DNA of 64,000 nucleotides from Tenuifilum sp040752515 (GTDB lineage: Bacteria; Bacteroidota; Bacteroidia; Bacteroidales; Tenuifilaceae), in assembly GCA_040752515.1 (NCBI GenBank), contig JBFMGQ010000015.1, positions 1-64,000 on the forward strand, in the 5' to 3' direction. A program made the translations under genes and the position numbers. This document shows, in pieces, positions 62,893-64,000 of this stretch. The notes under the pieces are model-generated. The model was given only the letters and a program-made list of their open reading frames with translations, made no database searches and had not been told where the DNA came from. How positions within the stretch are numbered: the stretch's first letter is position 1; every line of letters starts with the position of its first letter.

Positions 62893-64000
62893 GTGTTACG
62901 TGCACCTAAAATTTTAATACTTTTAATCACCTTTCAGTTAACCTATGCAAAAGCTCAGGAACGAGGGCTATTGCTTTCACATTACTATTCCGCAAATACC
63001 TATTGGGCTTCAACTCAGAACTGGGGTGTGGTTCAGGATAAAAGGGGGGTATTGTATTTTGCCAATAATGCCGGGGTTCTTCAATTCGACGGAAGAGACT
63101 GGGACCTAATTGAGGTTGGCAAAGGATCTTCAGTTCGAAGTATTGCTATTGATAACCATGATAGGGTTTACATTGGGGGGTATGGCGAATTTGGTTTTTT
63201 AAGTCCCGATAGAACCGGTTTACTAAAGTATATTTCTCTATCATCGCATGCCGATTCGGCCTACAGATACTTCAATGAGGTTTGGGATACCCGTGCTATT
63301 GCCGATACGGTTTACTTTTTAACTGACAGGTGTGTTTTCCGTTATGCTAAAGGGAGCCTATCATATTTTCCCCTTGATGATAAGAGAATTTATTACCTTT
63401 CACACATCATTAACTCTCATTATACTCTCCATATTATGGGTGAGGGGTTATATTTTATTGAGAAGGGGAACTTAAAGTTGGTAAAGGGGAGCCATCAGTT
63501 TTCGTCACTAAAAATCCATTCGATAATTCCATTCAACAACAAGTACATCATTTGCACCAGGGACAGCGGTTTATTCACCGTTGATTACGCAGGAGGGGTA
63601 TTTAAAAATTTCACATCCTTTTCCAATTTATCATTAAATGCAAGTAAGATTGATGCCTACTTTAAGCGAAATTTGTTTTACCATGGTATAGCAGTTAACG
63701 ATTCGTTGCTTGTACTATCATCAATTTTAGGCGATGTGATTGTTGTTGACCGAGGGTTCAAAGTTATTGACGTAATCGACCAGAGCACAATTGGCGTTCG
63801 AAGCAATACCAACTTTTTGTACTACCAACAGTCAGGAACGCTATGGCTTGCCCTAAACAACGGAATTGCCAGCGTTGAGCTTATGTCGCCCTTTAGGTAC
63901 TGGAACGAGTCGGTTGGCGTTGATGGTGTTCTTTCCGATGTGGCAAGCAAAGGCAACTATTTGTACGTGGCAACCGGTAGTGGCTTATTTTACATTGAAC
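62893..64000 (+). CDS. Propeller-type sensor protein, N-terminal part (runs off the window)
   Basis: An open frame runs from a GTG at 62893 to the end of the window, 369 codons. It starts with a signal peptide (ILILLITFQLTYAKAQ) followed by repeated propeller strands: WGVVQDKRGVLYFANNAGVL, YIGGYGEFGFLSPD, LWLALNNGIASVEL, YVATGSGLFYIE. This is the two-component-regulator propeller (Reg_prop) pattern of Bacteroidetes sensors. The part outside the window probably carries a Y_Y_Y domain, a membrane helix and a LytS-type histidine kinase. The ATG at 62891 is out of frame and stops soon, so the GTG is the start. Confidence 0.85.
   Translation, partial: MLRAPKILILLITFQLTYAKAQERGLLLSHYYSANTYWASTQNWGVVQDKRGVLYFANNAGVLQFDGRDWDLIEVGKGSSVRSIAIDNHDRVYIGGYGEFGFLSPDRTGLLKYISLSSHADSAYRYFNEVWDTRAIADTVYFLTDRCVFRYAKGSLSYFPLDDKRIYYLSHIINSHYTLHIMGEGLYFIEKGNLKLVKGSHQFSSLKIHSIIPFNNKYIICTRDSGLFTVDYAGGVFKNFTSFSNLSLNASKIDAYFKRNLFYHGIAVNDSLLVLSSILGDVIVVDRGFKVIDVIDQSTIGVRSNTNFLYYQQSGTLWLALNNGIASVELMSPFRYWNESVGVDGVLSDVASKGNYLYVATGSGLFYIE

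Overview
The window looks like a piece of a Bacteroidota (Bacteroidetes) chromosome, probably from the Bacteroidales/Marinilabiliales side. The signs are promoters with the TAnnTTTG -7 box, a secreted protease ending in a type IX secretion sorting domain, an S46 dipeptidyl peptidase, TlpA-like proteins of the DUF4369/DUF5106 kind, a SiaB-type kinase, a BT_3928-type membrane protein and system II (Ccs) cytochrome c maturation next to nrfHA. Species cannot be read from the sequence. Most genes are ordinary chromosomal genes.

Layout. Positions 1-127 are the end of an IS3-type insertion sequence. A potassium-channel protein with an unusual 12-residue repeat follows (293-2032, minus). From 13511 down to 2623 (minus) runs an 11-gene cluster for nitrite ammonification and nitrosative stress: hcp-associated ferredoxin, hcp, cupin, DUF438/hemerythrin/PAS protein, DUF1858 protein, PepSY membrane protein, nrfH, nrfA, ccs1, ccsA and a second cupin. 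A perfect CRP/FNR-type palindrome lies about 41 bases upstream of its predicted transcription start. Next come a TlpA-like lipid- or envelope-facing redox protein (minus) and a DUF255 thioredoxin-domain protein (plus), then 1.5 kb of repeat-filled non-coding DNA (17609-19167).

The plus-strand block 19168-29837 holds a frameshifted hsp20, a DUF349 protein, pyrG, yidC, hutI, a DUF4197 lipoprotein and ftcD; hutI and ftcD are two steps of histidine degradation. A FadL-like porin and a Tyr/Trp-rich lipoprotein (minus) are followed by a plus-strand run: proS, an unknown gene, an M49-like metallopeptidase, siaB-like kinase, a BamA-like outer-membrane protein, an SDR reductase, pabB and tilS. An ABC-F ATPase faces nth, then come two minus-strand envelope genes and tRNA-Arg(CCG) with a tandem duplication of its 3' end. 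After an esterase and an RDD protein, the minus-strand unit folP-cdaA-aroA-like is notable because the AroA homologue has lost canonical active-site residues. The window closes with tmk, a BT_3928-type protein, an S46 peptidase, an OsmC protein, a large secreted M6 protease, a LytTR response regulator and the start of a propeller-type sensor that runs off the end.

The strongest leads for something new are the divergent EPSP-synthase homologue beside the c-di-AMP cyclase, the 12-residue-repeat channel, the accessory genes of the nitrite/NO operon with its regulatory palindrome, and the duplicated tRNA-Arg tail. No CRISPR array, prophage or defence island was seen.
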